Shown: positions 53,401-61,737, counted from the first letter of the stretch. The stretch is DNA of 64,000 nucleotides from Streptomyces filipinensis (GCF_014649495.1 NZ_BMTD01000003.1:496001-560000), one strand, 5' to 3'. Numbers and translations are program-made. Notes: generated by a model from the sequence alone, not told the origin.

Positions 53401-55165
53401 GGGGCAGATACGCGGCGCCCGTCCGCTGGACGGCCAGCGCCGTCACCGGCCAGTCCGTGCCGCGGCCGCGCAGGAGCGCCACGATGCGTCCGGGGCCGGC
53501 CCCGAGCCTGGCCAGGGTGCCGGCCAGCCGGTCGACGCGGTCCGTGAGTTCGCCGTACGACAGGGTCCGCGCACCGGTGTCGAGTGCGGGCGCGTCCGGG
53601 GTGCGGGCGGCCTGGCGGGCCACCAGCTCGGGCAGCGGGACCGGTGCCGCCGCGGCGGCGCCGGACGCCAGGCCGAGCAGGCGTTCACGCAGGCCCGACG
53701 GCACGATGCCGAGGTCGCCCACCCGCACCGCCGGGTCCGCCGTGACCTGCCGCAGCAGCTCGACGTAGCACTCGGCCCACCGCGCCACCGCCTGTGGTGA
53801 GAACGTGTCCGTACGGATCTCGAAACTGCCGATCATCGCGTCGCCGCTGTCCTTCACCACGCCGACGAGGTCGTGCTCGCCGCCGGTGTGGATGCGTTCC
53901 GGTTCGGCGAACTCGCGTACCGCGGAGACGCTCGGCTGCTGGGTGAGGTGCATGAAGACCCACTGGAACAGCGGGGACCGGCCGAGCTTGCGCTCGGGTG
54001 CGGCGGCCGCGACGATCCGGCCGACCGGCAGGTCGGCGTTGGCGACGAGGTCGGGGAAGTCCGCCGCGAACACGGCGAGGAGGTCGGCGAAGGAGCGGTC
54101 GGGGTGGACGCGCCAGCGGGTGGGGACGGCGTTCATGACGTAGCCGATGACCCGTTCCAGGCCCTTGGCGGACCGGTTGGCGACGGGGGTGCCCAGCACC
54201 ATGTCCTCGGCGCCGGTGACCCGGTGGGCGAGGACGGCGAACGCGGCCATCAGGACGCCGTAGACGGTGGTGCCCGAGCGGCGGGCGAGGGCGCGGACGG
54301 CGGCGGCGGCCGGCGGGTCGAGGTCGAAGCCGATGTGGACGATGCCGTCGGGGTCACGGTCGGGGTCCTCGGCGGTGGATCCGTGGCCGGGGGCGGTGAG
54401 CGGGGCGGGCGGATCGGCCAGGTAGCGGCGCCAGAAGGCGAGGCGCTCGCCGAAGACACCGGCGTCCTCCAGCTCGCCCTGCCAGGCGGAGAAGTCGGCG
54501 TACTGGATGTCGGGGCGGGTCAGCCGGGGCCGGGTGCCCTCACGGATGGCCAGGTAGGCCTCGGCGAACTCGTTCTGGAGGACGTCGAAGGACCACCAGT
54601 CGGCGATGACGTGGTGCACGCTGAGCATCAGTGTCGTACGGCGGTCGTCGACGCGGACGAAGCGGCCGCGCACCAGGCTGCCCCCGTCCAGGTCGAACGG
54701 GCGTCGGCGGAAGGCGTCGAAGGCCTGGTGGACGCTGGTACCGGTGCCGCGCAGGTCGTCGCGCTCCAGGACGAAGGGGCCGCGGTCGGGGAAGTCGACG
54801 CGGAGTTCACCGCCGGGGGTCTCGGTGACCCGGGTGCGCAGGATGTCGTGGTGCTCCTGGACGAGGGTGAGCGCGGCCTCCAGGTGGGCGGGGTCCACGG
54901 GGTCTTCGAAGTGATAGGCACAGCACAGGTTGAGGGCGGGGGTGCCGGGATACAGCGACTCGTACGCCCACAGGTCCTGCTGCGCGGGGCTGAGCCGGAC
55001 CGGCCGGGCGGGGTCCCTCGGCGGGACCACGGCGGGCACGTCCCGCACGCGGCCGCTCTCCACCAGCTTGCGCAGCAGCTGCACGCGCTGCTCGCCGCCG
55101 AGCGCGCTGAAGCGGTCGGCGAGGGAGGCGGCGGGCCGCGGTCCCGGACGGACGGGGGCGGTCAT
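50432..55165 (-). CDS. NRPS module C-A-PCP-E
   Basis: 1577 residues. An N-terminal segment of 45 residues (docking-like, SLADRFSALGGEQRVQLLRK) precedes a C domain (45-480) whose catalytic motif reads VHHVIADWWS: HHxxxD is kept but the usual G is W. The A domain (495-1000) has IHTSGSTGTPKG; pocket D-I-A-M-A-G-A-V-A(-K). The PCP has LGGDSIMAIQL near 1037, the GGDS form seen before epimerases. The E domain (1105-1530) has HHLAVDGVSWR, EGHGRE and RTVGWFVTQYPV. The product residue is therefore probably D-configured. Acidic C-terminal tail (DDVESEEYIDGF). Confidence 0.9.
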   Translation of the reverse strand: MTAPVRPGPRPAASLADRFSALGGEQRVQLLRKLVESGRVRDVPAVVPPRDPARPVRLSPAQQDLWAYESLYPGTPALNLCCAYHFEDPVDPAHLEAALTLVQEHHDILRTRVTETPGGELRVDFPDRGPFVLERDDLRGTGTSVHQAFDAFRRRPFDLDGGSLVRGRFVRVDDRRTTLMLSVHHVIADWWSFDVLQNEFAEAYLAIREGTRPRLTRPDIQYADFSAWQGELEDAGVFGERLAFWRRYLADPPAPLTAPGHGSTAEDPDRDPDGIVHIGFDLDPPAAAAVRALARRSGTTVYGVLMAAFAVLAHRVTGAEDMVLGTPVANRSAKGLERVIGYVMNAVPTRWRVHPDRSFADLLAVFAADFPDLVANADLPVGRIVAAAAPERKLGRSPLFQWVFMHLTQQPSVSAVREFAEPERIHTGGEHDLVGVVKDSGDAMIGSFEIRTDTFSPQAVARWAECYVELLRQVTADPAVRVGDLGIVPSGLRERLLGLASGAAAAAPVPLPELVARQAARTPDAPALDTGARTLSYGELTDRVDRLAGTLARLGAGPGRIVALLRGRGTDWPVTALAVQRTGAAYLPLDPEHPAERLRRTLADADPVLVVADDAPPAAGDVPVLVPGPEAYEGEPFTGPYPDPSTPAYVIHTSGSTGTPKGVVLPHSGLAALARSLADGLDLGPGDRVLQLGPPTFDISVADLCMAFGAGATLVLPPAGMLVGEDLGRVLARRRVSAVMTTPSVLATVPAGSYPDLRVLAVGAEACPPELVARWAVDGRRFHNAYGPTEATVAVTLSEPLGHERGQTRPPLGRPLAGAHVRLLDDRLRPVPPGTQGELYLSGPLAHGYLHRPAQTADRFTADPYGPPGSRMYRTGDLAWQDDDGTLHYLGRTDDQVKLRGLRAEPAEIAAVLAEHPAVRGAVALVREGRAGRPQLVGYVVPVPGHTPDPDALLTHAAERLPAGLVPADVVVLGAFPLTSNGKIDKAALPAPAPRGPAAPPAVPRATSTAEQTLCALYAEVLGTEPVDVDVDFFRLGGDSIMAIQLAARAAAAGLLLAPRDVFTARTPARLALTARPAAPEQPTGPDLAEGRFPLTPIMRWWREQGGPLGTFIQSMAFPVPHGVDEDRVRAAVTALADRHAALRMRLVRHDASADWELEAGPATARAERIAVPAGTDPADLAEAAARSAVLDPERGEMLRAVWFDAGPDRPGLLLLLVHHLAVDGVSWRVLGQELARLLADGGEPPADPGASFARWARLLPAEADRMTDELDWWTGRLSTAGQARLLIGEDDWASRSAGSAGAPRRAAVTVDVDADLTRSALVTLPGAFHCGADAVLLTALVRAAVRRRGTGTDLLLHLEGHGREALSAPVDVSRTVGWFVTQYPVRLDLGTDTGPAALKQVKEQLRAVPSAGLGWGLLRYLHPEAGPALAALPAPDVRFAYLGRFAGDDAAGGRLLDSGPDAVPVAHALEIDVLARGTEGAPRLEATFSYAQGVLAEDDVRELARLWTEELAALVADTADGSAAGHTPSDFPLVALTVDQLAELEDGLEFEDDVESEEYIDGFAGFGGFDGEVAVR

Positions 55166-56217
55166 GACAGGCTCTCTTTCAGTTCGGCCAGCCGGTTCAG
55201 GCTCGTGAGGACGTCGTCGAGGCCGAGGCCGAAGTCGACGAAGCAGGCGACCTCGTCCACGCCCAGTTCCGCCAGGTCGGCGAGCATCTTGGCGCAGTGG
55301 CCGGGCGAGCCCAGCAGGCTGCCCCAGCTCAGGTAGCGCTCGAACGCGAACTCCGCGAGCAGCGCGGTCTTCTCCTCGGTGAGCGCGGCGGTGCCGGCGT
55401 CGGCGGTGCGGTTGGCGGCGGTCTGGCGGAGGTAGGAGGCGAGGTACGTCTTCAGCGGGGCGGCGGCGAGGCGCCGTACCTCGGCGTCGTCGGCGCCGAC
55501 GTAGGTGTGCGCCATGAGCGTCACGCGGCCGTGCGCGTCGGTGCCCCGCTGGTCGGGGGCGGCCGCGCAGGCGGCGCGGTAGCGGGCGATGCGGTCGGCG
55601 AGGTCGTCGCGGCTCTGCCCGACGGTCGCGCCGAGTACCCCGCAGCGCAGCCGGCCGGCCGCCTCCCATGTCTGGGGGTTGCCGGACGTGGTGATCCACA
55701 GCGGCAGCGACTCCTGCACGGGCCGCGGCTGCGGCAGCACGCTGACCGGCTTGCCCGTGCCGTCGGGGAACTCGGCGCTCTCCCCCGCCCACAGCGCGCG
55801 CAGCACGGGAACGGTGTCCAGGGTGCGGGCACGGCGGTCGGCGTAGTTGCCGGGCGCGAGCGCGAAGTCGGCGGAGTGCCAGCCGGTGGCGACCGACAGG
55901 CCCACCCGGCCGTGCGAGAGGTTGTCCACGACCGCCCAGTCCTCCGCGACCTTCAGCGGGTGGTGCAGCGGCAGTACGACGCTGCCGGCGCGGATCCCGA
56001 TCCGTTCGGTGGCCATGGCGAGCGCCGCGCTGAGCACGGGCGGGCTGGAGAACACCTGCCCGACCTGCTGGAAGTGGCGCTCGGGCGTCCACACGGCGTG
56101 GAAGCCGAGGCGGTCGGCGGTACGGGCGACGGTGAGGATGTCCTGGTAGGTGCGCTCGTGCCGCACCTGTCCGCTGGCGGTGCTGTCCGCACCGAAGAAC
56201 ATCACGCTGAGGTCCAC
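55162..56217 (-). CDS. natural-product LLM-class flavin monooxygenase (MupA type)
   Basis: 351 residues, a luciferase-like barrel of the branch found next to or inside NRPS/PKS proteins: begins MDLSVMFFGADSTASGQVRH, with HAVWTPERHFQQVGQVFSSPPVL near residue 40, LPLHHPLKVAEDWAVVDNLSHGRVGLSVATGWH near 85 and LWITTSGNPQTWEAAGR near 170. Such enzymes hydroxylate or otherwise oxidise carrier-bound intermediates; the exact site here is unknown. It overlaps the NRPS upstream by 16 bp and the NRPS downstream by 4 bp, so it is fixed in the assembly line operon. Confidence 0.85.
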   Translation of the reverse strand: MDLSVMFFGADSTASGQVRHERTYQDILTVARTADRLGFHAVWTPERHFQQVGQVFSSPPVLSAALAMATERIGIRAGSVVLPLHHPLKVAEDWAVVDNLSHGRVGLSVATGWHSADFALAPGNYADRRARTLDTVPVLRALWAGESAEFPDGTGKPVSVLPQPRPVQESLPLWITTSGNPQTWEAAGRLRCGVLGATVGQSRDDLADRIARYRAACAAAPDQRGTDAHGRVTLMAHTYVGADDAEVRRLAAAPLKTYLASYLRQTAANRTADAGTAALTEEKTALLAEFAFERYLSWGSLLGSPGHCAKMLADLAELGVDEVACFVDFGLGLDDVLTSLNRLAELKESLS

Positions 56218-59200
56218 TGCCTGTCCTCCTGCTTCCTGCTTCCGCGATGGGGTGCGGTCGTCTGGGGCGTCTGGGCTCGGTTCGGTACGCGCGGCCTGCG
56301 CGGGATGGGTGCCATGGCGGGCTGCGGGCGGGCCGCGGCTTCCTCCAGTCCGGCGGCGAGGGCGGCGACGGTGGGGGTGGCGAAGAGCTGCGCGGCGGTC
56401 ACCGGCCGCTCGGGGGTGCTGAGGCGGGCGGCGACCCGTACGGCGCGCAGCGAGTTGCCGCCGAGCGCGAAGAAGTCGTCGTGGCGGCCGATCCGGGGCA
56501 GGCCGAGGACGTCGCGCCAGACGGCGGCGACGCGCTCCTCGGCGGGGGTGCCGACGGCCGGCGCGGTGGTGCGGGCCGGTGCCGCGAGGCGGTCGGCGGC
56601 GCCCGCCCGACGGGGCGGTTCGGGCAGGGCGAGCGCGGACAGGCGGGTGTCCGGGGCGGCCGCGGCGGCCTCCAGGGCCTGCGGGAGTGCCTCGGCCAGC
56701 CAGCCGACGAAGGACTCCTCCAGTGCCTCGGCCCGGTACTCGAAGGTGAGGGTGAGGCCGCCGGGCGTGCCGTCGGGGGCGGTCGTCTCGGACACGTCGA
56801 CGAGCAGCTCGAACCGGGCGGACCCGGTGCGCACGAGCTCCACGCCGGTCTCCGCGCCGGGCAGCGCGACCTCGGCGCGTGCGTTGTTCTGCAGCGCGAG
56901 GACCACCTCGGTGAACGGCTGCCGGCCGGGCCTGCGGGCGGGGCCCAGCGCGCCGACGACCTCCTCGAACGGTACGTCCTGGTGGGCGAAGGCCCCGAGG
57001 TCGGTGTCCCGGACGCGGGCCAGCAGTTCGGCCGCGGTGGGGTCGCCGGAGGCGTCGGCGCGCAGGACGAGCAGGTTCACGAAGAACCCGACGACGTCCT
57101 CGACGTCACGGTCCGACGCCCGCGCGGCCACGGGCGCGCCGACCGCCGTGTCGGGGCCGGCGCCGGTCCGCAGCAGCACGGTGACCAGGGCGGCGTGCAG
57201 GGCCATGAAGAGGGTGGCGCCCTGGCGTCGCGCGGAGTCGACGAGCCGGGTGTGTGCCGCCGGATCCAGCCGCCGTACGACGACCGCGGCGGCCGGGCCG
57301 GGCACGGCCGGCGCCTCAGGGCGGCGCGGCAGCAGGGGGCCGTCGGCGTCCAGTCCCGCCAACCGCTGTCTCCAGTAGGCGAGTTGTACCGCCGCCAGGG
57401 ACCCGGGGTCGGCCGGCGAGCCCAGCCGGTCGAGGCGGCGGCGGGCGTGCTCGGCGTACGGGACGGCGAGCGGCCCGAAGCCGGCCGGACGGCCCTGGAC
57501 ACGGGCGGCGTAGGCCTGTGACAGATCGCGGAACAGCGGCCGCAGCGACCAGCCGTCACCGGCGATGTGGTGCACCAGCACGAGCAGCGCGTGCTCGTCG
57601 GGCCGCTCGCGGAGGGTGAACAGCGCGGCCCGGACGGGCAGTTCGGTGCCCAGCTCGAAGCGGCGCCGCGCCGCCTCCTCGATGCGGGACTCCAGCTCCC
57701 GTCCCCCGACGTACTCATGGGCGAAGGGTGGCTTCGCCCCCGTTCCTCGCACCACCCGCCGCACGGGGACGCCGTCGGTCTCCCCGAAGAGCGTCCGCAG
57801 CACCTCGTGCCGGTCGGCCACGTCGGCCAGTGCGTCGGCGAGGGCGTCCGGGTCGACCGTGCCGCGCAGCCGGACCAGCATGGGCAGGTTGTAGGCGGCA
57901 CCCGCACCGGTCCGGTCGAGGAACCACAGGCGTTGCTGGGCGTCGGACACGGGCAGCGGGCCCGACGCGGTGGCGGGCTCGGGCGGCGGTGCGGCCGCGG
58001 GGGCGCGGTCGACGAGCGGGGCGAGCCGGGCCGGGGTGGGCGCCTCGAAGAGCGTACGGATGTCGAGCTCGACACCCAGCACGGAGCGGATGCGGCCCGC
58101 CAGACGGGCGGCGAGCAGGGAGTTGCCGCCGAGCCGGAAGAAGTCGTCGTCGGGGGCGAACGGGGTCGACAGGACCTGGGAGAACAGGTCGCAGAGGGTG
58201 CGTGCGGTGCCGTCGGCCGTGCCACCGGCCGCCTCGGCCGTGCCACCGGCCGCCTCGGCCGTGTCGCCGGTCCGCGCGGCGGCGGGGGCCGGCTCCGGCA
58301 GCGCCGCCCGGTCCAGTTTGCCGCTCGGGGTGAGGGGCAGGGCGTCCAGGGTCACGAAGGCGGCCGGTACCAGGTGGTCGGGCAGGACCGTGCGGGCGTG
58401 GTCGCGCAGTTCGCGGGCCGTGGGCGCCGGCGCCCCGCGGGTGACGACGTACGCGGTCAGCTGCCGGTCCCCCGCCGGGTGCGCGTGGGCGATCACGGCG
58501 GCCCGGTCGACACCCGGGTGTCCGGCCAGGACCGTCTCGATCTCGCCGGGCTCCACCCGGAAGCCCCGGATCTTGATCTGGCTGTCGGCGCGGCCCAGGT
58601 GCTCCAGGACGCCGTCGAGGCGGCGGCGGACCAGGTCGCCGGTGCGGTAGAGGCGTTCGCCCGAGGGGGCGGCGACGAACCGTTCGGCGGTGAGGGCGGG
58701 TTGGCCGGTGTACTCCCGGGCCAGGCCCGCGCCGGCCGCGTACAGCTCGCCCGTACCGCCGTCGGGGACGGGCCGCAGCCGCTCGTCGAGGACGTACAGG
58801 CGCTTTCCGGCGAGCGGGCGGCCGATCGGGAGGGGCCCGCCGGTGCGCAGGTCCTCGGGGGTGACCGGGTGGGTGGTGAGGAAGACCATGCACTCGACGG
58901 GGCCGTAGCCGTTGCTCAGTCTCAGGCCGGGCCGGCGGGCGAGGGCGCGGGCGACGTGCGGGGGCGACAGTGCCTCGCCGCCCACGAGGAGTTCGCGCAG
59001 TCCGTCGAGGGCGTCCGGGTACTCGTCGACGACGACGTTGAACAGGGATGCCGACAGGTACATGGACGTGACGCCGTGCCCGGCGATCAGGCGTGCCATC
59101 ACGAGGGGTTCGGGGCGGCCCGGGGGGTGCAGCACACAGGTGCCGCCGTTCACGAGGGGACCCCACAGTTCGAGGGCGAACGCGTCCCAGGACAGGGGCG

Positions 59201-59759
59201 CGCACTGGAGCCAGACCGCACCCCGGCCGAAGGAGGCGAAGTCCTGGCCGGTGAGGGTGGCCGTGATCGCCTCGTGCGGGGCGGCGACGCCCTTGGGGCG
59301 GCCGGTGGAGCCGGAGGTGAACATCACGCAGGCGCGGTCGGCGGGGCCTACCGCGACCGTGCCGTGCGGCAGCGGCGTCGCGCTCTGGGCGTCCTCGGGG
59401 TGGACCACGGGGGCCTCGACGCCGGTGAGGTGCGCGCCGCGGGGTGCGACCACGGCGCTGACGGCCGCGTCCGTCGCCATCGCGCCGAGGCGCGCCGCCG
59501 GGAAGCCGGGGTCGAGGATCAGATAGGAGGCGCCGGCCTTGAGGACGCCGAGGACGGTCACGACCAGCTCGGTGGACCGCTCCAGGTGTACGCCGACCGT
59601 GTCGCCGTGCCGTACGCCGTGCCGGGCGAGCAGTGCGGCCCACCGGGCGGCGCGCGCGTCGAGCTCGGCGTACGTCAGGCGGTCGCCGCCGTCGATCAGG
59701 GCGAGGGCGTCGGGTGCCGACCGCGCCTGGTGCTCGATGAGTTCATGCACGCACTTCAT
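56202..59759 (-). CDS. NRPS loading protein A-PCP-C-PCP
   Basis: 1185 residues. It starts directly with an A domain (1-485; MFTSGSTGRPKG near 150, pocket D-A-L-Y-L-G-G-V-F(-K)), as in initiation modules. PCP1 (515-580) has LGGNSLLAARL near 546. A Glu/Ala/Gly linker includes TAEAAGG twice. The C domain (600-1030) has SDAQQRLWFLD and VHHIAGDGWS. PCP2 (1060-1130) has LGGNSLRAVRV near 1103. No second A domain is present, so PCP2 must be charged in trans. The ATG overlaps the MFS gene end by 17 bp. Confidence 0.9.
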   Translation of the reverse strand: MKCVHELIEHQARSAPDALALIDGGDRLTYAELDARAARWAALLARHGVRHGDTVGVHLERSTELVVTVLGVLKAGASYLILDPGFPAARLGAMATDAAVSAVVAPRGAHLTGVEAPVVHPEDAQSATPLPHGTVAVGPADRACVMFTSGSTGRPKGVAAPHEAITATLTGQDFASFGRGAVWLQCAPLSWDAFALELWGPLVNGGTCVLHPPGRPEPLVMARLIAGHGVTSMYLSASLFNVVVDEYPDALDGLRELLVGGEALSPPHVARALARRPGLRLSNGYGPVECMVFLTTHPVTPEDLRTGGPLPIGRPLAGKRLYVLDERLRPVPDGGTGELYAAGAGLAREYTGQPALTAERFVAAPSGERLYRTGDLVRRRLDGVLEHLGRADSQIKIRGFRVEPGEIETVLAGHPGVDRAAVIAHAHPAGDRQLTAYVVTRGAPAPTARELRDHARTVLPDHLVPAAFVTLDALPLTPSGKLDRAALPEPAPAAARTGDTAEAAGGTAEAAGGTADGTARTLCDLFSQVLSTPFAPDDDFFRLGGNSLLAARLAGRIRSVLGVELDIRTLFEAPTPARLAPLVDRAPAAAPPPEPATASGPLPVSDAQQRLWFLDRTGAGAAYNLPMLVRLRGTVDPDALADALADVADRHEVLRTLFGETDGVPVRRVVRGTGAKPPFAHEYVGGRELESRIEEAARRRFELGTELPVRAALFTLRERPDEHALLVLVHHIAGDGWSLRPLFRDLSQAYAARVQGRPAGFGPLAVPYAEHARRRLDRLGSPADPGSLAAVQLAYWRQRLAGLDADGPLLPRRPEAPAVPGPAAAVVVRRLDPAAHTRLVDSARRQGATLFMALHAALVTVLLRTGAGPDTAVGAPVAARASDRDVEDVVGFFVNLLVLRADASGDPTAAELLARVRDTDLGAFAHQDVPFEEVVGALGPARRPGRQPFTEVVLALQNNARAEVALPGAETGVELVRTGSARFELLVDVSETTAPDGTPGGLTLTFEYRAEALEESFVGWLAEALPQALEAAAAAPDTRLSALALPEPPRRAGAADRLAAPARTTAPAVGTPAEERVAAVWRDVLGLPRIGRHDDFFALGGNSLRAVRVAARLSTPERPVTAAQLFATPTVAALAAGLEEAAARPQPAMAPIPRRPRVPNRAQTPQTTAPHRGSRKQEDRQWTSA
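58216..58257. repeat. 21-bp tandem repeat in NRPS linker
   Basis: Two perfect copies of a 21-bp unit (58216-58236, 58237-58257) and a partial third encode TAEAAGG TAEAAGG in the linker before PCP1. A recent slippage duplication in a flexible linker. Confidence 0.6.
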
Positions 59760-61122
59760 CGCGGACCCCTTCGTGTTCCCGAACGCCCTGCGCGTCGTCG
59801 TCCGCGTCCGGCATCACCAGGTCGATCTCCCGGATGTTCCGGCTCGCCAGCCCCCACAGGGAGACCCCGATGCCCGCCAGGCCGGCGAGGAAGAACATCC
59901 CGGCCATCCCGCTGCCGGGCCGGTCGCCGAAGAGCGGGCCGAGGACGGTGAACAGGCCCGTGCCGTGGGCGGCCTGCGGCTCGAAGACGTGGTCGGCGAG
60001 CGGGCCGGACAGGGCGGTGGCCAGCGGGACGGAGATGTAGCCGAGGCACATCACCGCGCCGAAGACGCGGCCCTGCCACTCCTGGGGGACCTTGGTCTGC
60101 ACGACGGCGTTCATCTGGGAGTTGACGACCGTCATCAGCAGGGCGCCGATCAGCACGGCCACCGACCAGCCGACGACCCCGCCGGCGAACGCCATGCCCA
60201 CCAGCGCGGACAGGCACATCCCGATGACGCCGAGCATCATGCCGCGGCCCCGGTCGCGCGGCCCGCCCCACGCGGCCATCAGCAGGCCGCCGGCGACCCC
60301 GCCGACGCCGATGGCGGTGTTGACCGTGGCGAGCGCGGCGCTGTCGGCCCGCAGCAGGACCATGGGCTGGATCAGGGCGAAGCCGAAGACCATCACCAGA
60401 TTGACGACACAGAAGTTGACGATCAGGTCCCGCAGGCCGGGCGTGCGGAACAGATAGCGCAGGCCCTCCCCGGCCTCCGCGGTGATGCCGCGGCGCGGCC
60501 CGGTGGGCGGCGCGGGCCGGTCTCCGGTCAGCCGCACCAGTCGTACGCCGATCAGGGCGAGCACGTAACTCGCCAGGTCCGCCAGGAGGGTCGGGCCTAT
60601 CCCGAAGAGGGTGAGCAGGATGCCGCCCAGGGCCGGGCCGCCGATGCTCGCCGCGCTCTTGGCGCCGCTCAGCAGGCCGTTGGCGCGGCCGAGCTGGTCC
60701 TTGCGGACGAGCAGCGGCACGGCCGAGGCCAGGGCCGGGAGCTGGAAGGCCGCGCAGGCGCCGAGCAGGGCGGTGGCGACGTAGATCTGCCAGGAGTGCA
60801 GCAGGCCGAGATAGTGCAGCAGTGCCAGGCAGCCCACGACGAGGAGGCCGCCAGCGTCCGCCAGCTGGAGCGCGGACCGCTTTCGCATACGGTCGACAAT
60901 TGCGCCCGCAATGGGGCTGAGGAGCGCCTGTGGGAGCAGCGCGCACAGCGAGAGCGCGGTGACGGCGCTCGCCCGCTCCCCGCTGGACCAGACGTCGACG
61001 ACGAAGGCGAACCGGACCGCCGCACTGCCGACGAGCGAGACGGCCTGGCCCGACCAGACCAGCATGAGCGGCCCGAGGCCGGTGAAGCGGCCGGGGCTCG
61101 GATCGGTTGGAGTTGCTGTCAC
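59743..61122 (-). CDS. MFS transporter, likely product exporter
   Basis: About 459 residues with roughly 12 membrane helices of the MFS_3/enterobactin exporter-like type (LMLVWSGQAVSLVGSAAVRF, PIAGAIVDRMRKR near residue 65, GLLSGAKSAASIGGPALGGILL near 130). It lacks an ATP-binding motif. First gene of the biosynthetic operon, overlapping the first NRPS gene by 17 bp; a role in export of or self-resistance to the peptide is likely. The GTG at 61120-61122 with GGGGG upstream is taken as start; an ATG at 61200 is in frame and possible. Confidence 0.8.
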   Translation of the reverse strand: MTATPTDPSPGRFTGLGPLMLVWSGQAVSLVGSAAVRFAFVVDVWSSGERASAVTALSLCALLPQALLSPIAGAIVDRMRKRSALQLADAGGLLVVGCLALLHYLGLLHSWQIYVATALLGACAAFQLPALASAVPLLVRKDQLGRANGLLSGAKSAASIGGPALGGILLTLFGIGPTLLADLASYVLALIGVRLVRLTGDRPAPPTGPRRGITAEAGEGLRYLFRTPGLRDLIVNFCVVNLVMVFGFALIQPMVLLRADSAALATVNTAIGVGGVAGGLLMAAWGGPRDRGRGMMLGVIGMCLSALVGMAFAGGVVGWSVAVLIGALLMTVVNSQMNAVVQTKVPQEWQGRVFGAVMCLGYISVPLATALSGPLADHVFEPQAAHGTGLFTVLGPLFGDRPGSGMAGMFFLAGLAGIGVSLWGLASRNIREIDLVMPDADDDAQGVREHEGVRDEVRA

Positions 61123-61248
61123 TGCACTGCCCCCAGGACGGTCGCGTGCGGTCAGGGCACCGGGCTCGTGGGGCCGGGTCCGCTGTCGAATGGCCGCCAT
61201 GATGCGGGGGCCGATTACCGACGCGTTCCCATCGCGAACGTCTGAAAA

Positions 61249-61286
61249 GGATCAGGACGGGAACGGATCGGGACGGGATCGGGAGC
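61249..61286. promoter_or_regulatory. GGATCGGGA direct repeats in divergent control region
   Basis: GGATC occurs at 61249, 61265 and 61276; the last two belong to an 11-bp tandem repeat (GGATCGGGACG, GGATCGGGAGC; 61265-61286). Direct repeats of 11-bp period are the layout of SARP-type operators. The region drives the MFS-NRPS operon to the left and the 118-residue gene to the right. Confidence 0.4.
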
Positions 61287-61310
61287 CGTCCGCGTCACGG
61301 TCCCAAGGTC

Positions 61311-61324
61311 GTTGTCTGCACAAC
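61311..61324. promoter_or_regulatory. palindrome GTTGT-CTGC-ACAAC
   Basis: A perfect 5-bp inverted repeat with a 4-bp spacer, 20 bp upstream of the GTG of the 118-residue gene. It overlaps the expected leader, so it could be an operator that blocks that gene. Confidence 0.35.
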
Positions 61325-61343
61325 CCGCAGAAGGAGTACTGCC

Positions 61344-61700
61344 GTGAAGGATCCGCGGGACCATTCGCCGGACGGCACGGGACTGGCGCACGCGCTCCAG
61401 GACCTGTCCTCCGTGGAGCGCTGGGCGGAGCGGGCGGCCACCGACGGCCAGGTGCCGCCGTACACCCTCCAGGGCCCCGTCGACGGCCCCCGGTTCAGCG
61501 TCGACACGGAGACGGTGGACGGGATGCACAACGTGGCCCGGATCGCCCCGCTCCCCTCCGGCGAGGCCGAGCGGGCCGCCATGCGCTCGCTGGTGCGCTC
61601 GTTGCTCGACCTGGCCGGCCATGAGTCGGGACCGGCCCGCACCCAGGTGGTACTGACCCCTGCGGGGCCCCGGGTGGTGGCGTGCAGTCTGAGTAGGTAA
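61344..61700 (+). CDS. cluster-edge hypothetical protein, 118 residues
   Basis: A 118-residue protein starting at GTG behind AGAAGGAG. It has a helical N-terminal part (LAHALQDLSSVERWAERAA), a PYTLQGPVDGPRFSVDTETV beta segment and ends ARTQVVLTPAGPRVVACSLS. Codon bias supports translation. No family is recognised. It is divergent from the MFS-NRPS operon and shares its control region, so a regulatory or accessory role in that cluster is possible. Confidence 0.6.
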   Translation: MKDPRDHSPDGTGLAHALQDLSSVERWAERAATDGQVPPYTLQGPVDGPRFSVDTETVDGMHNVARIAPLPSGEAERAAMRSLVRSLLDLAGHESGPARTQVVLTPAGPRVVACSLSR

Positions 61701-61717
61701 CCGCAGGTCAAAGACGT

Positions 61718-61737
61718 GCCCCGGGTGTTCCCGGGGC
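61718..61737 (+). terminator. hairpin after the 118-residue gene
   Basis: GCCCCGGG (61718-61725) and CCCGGGGC (61730-61737) form an 8-bp perfect stem with loop TGTT, 18 bases after the stop codon. It directly abuts and overlaps the GTTCCC repeats of the next promoter. Confidence 0.5.
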
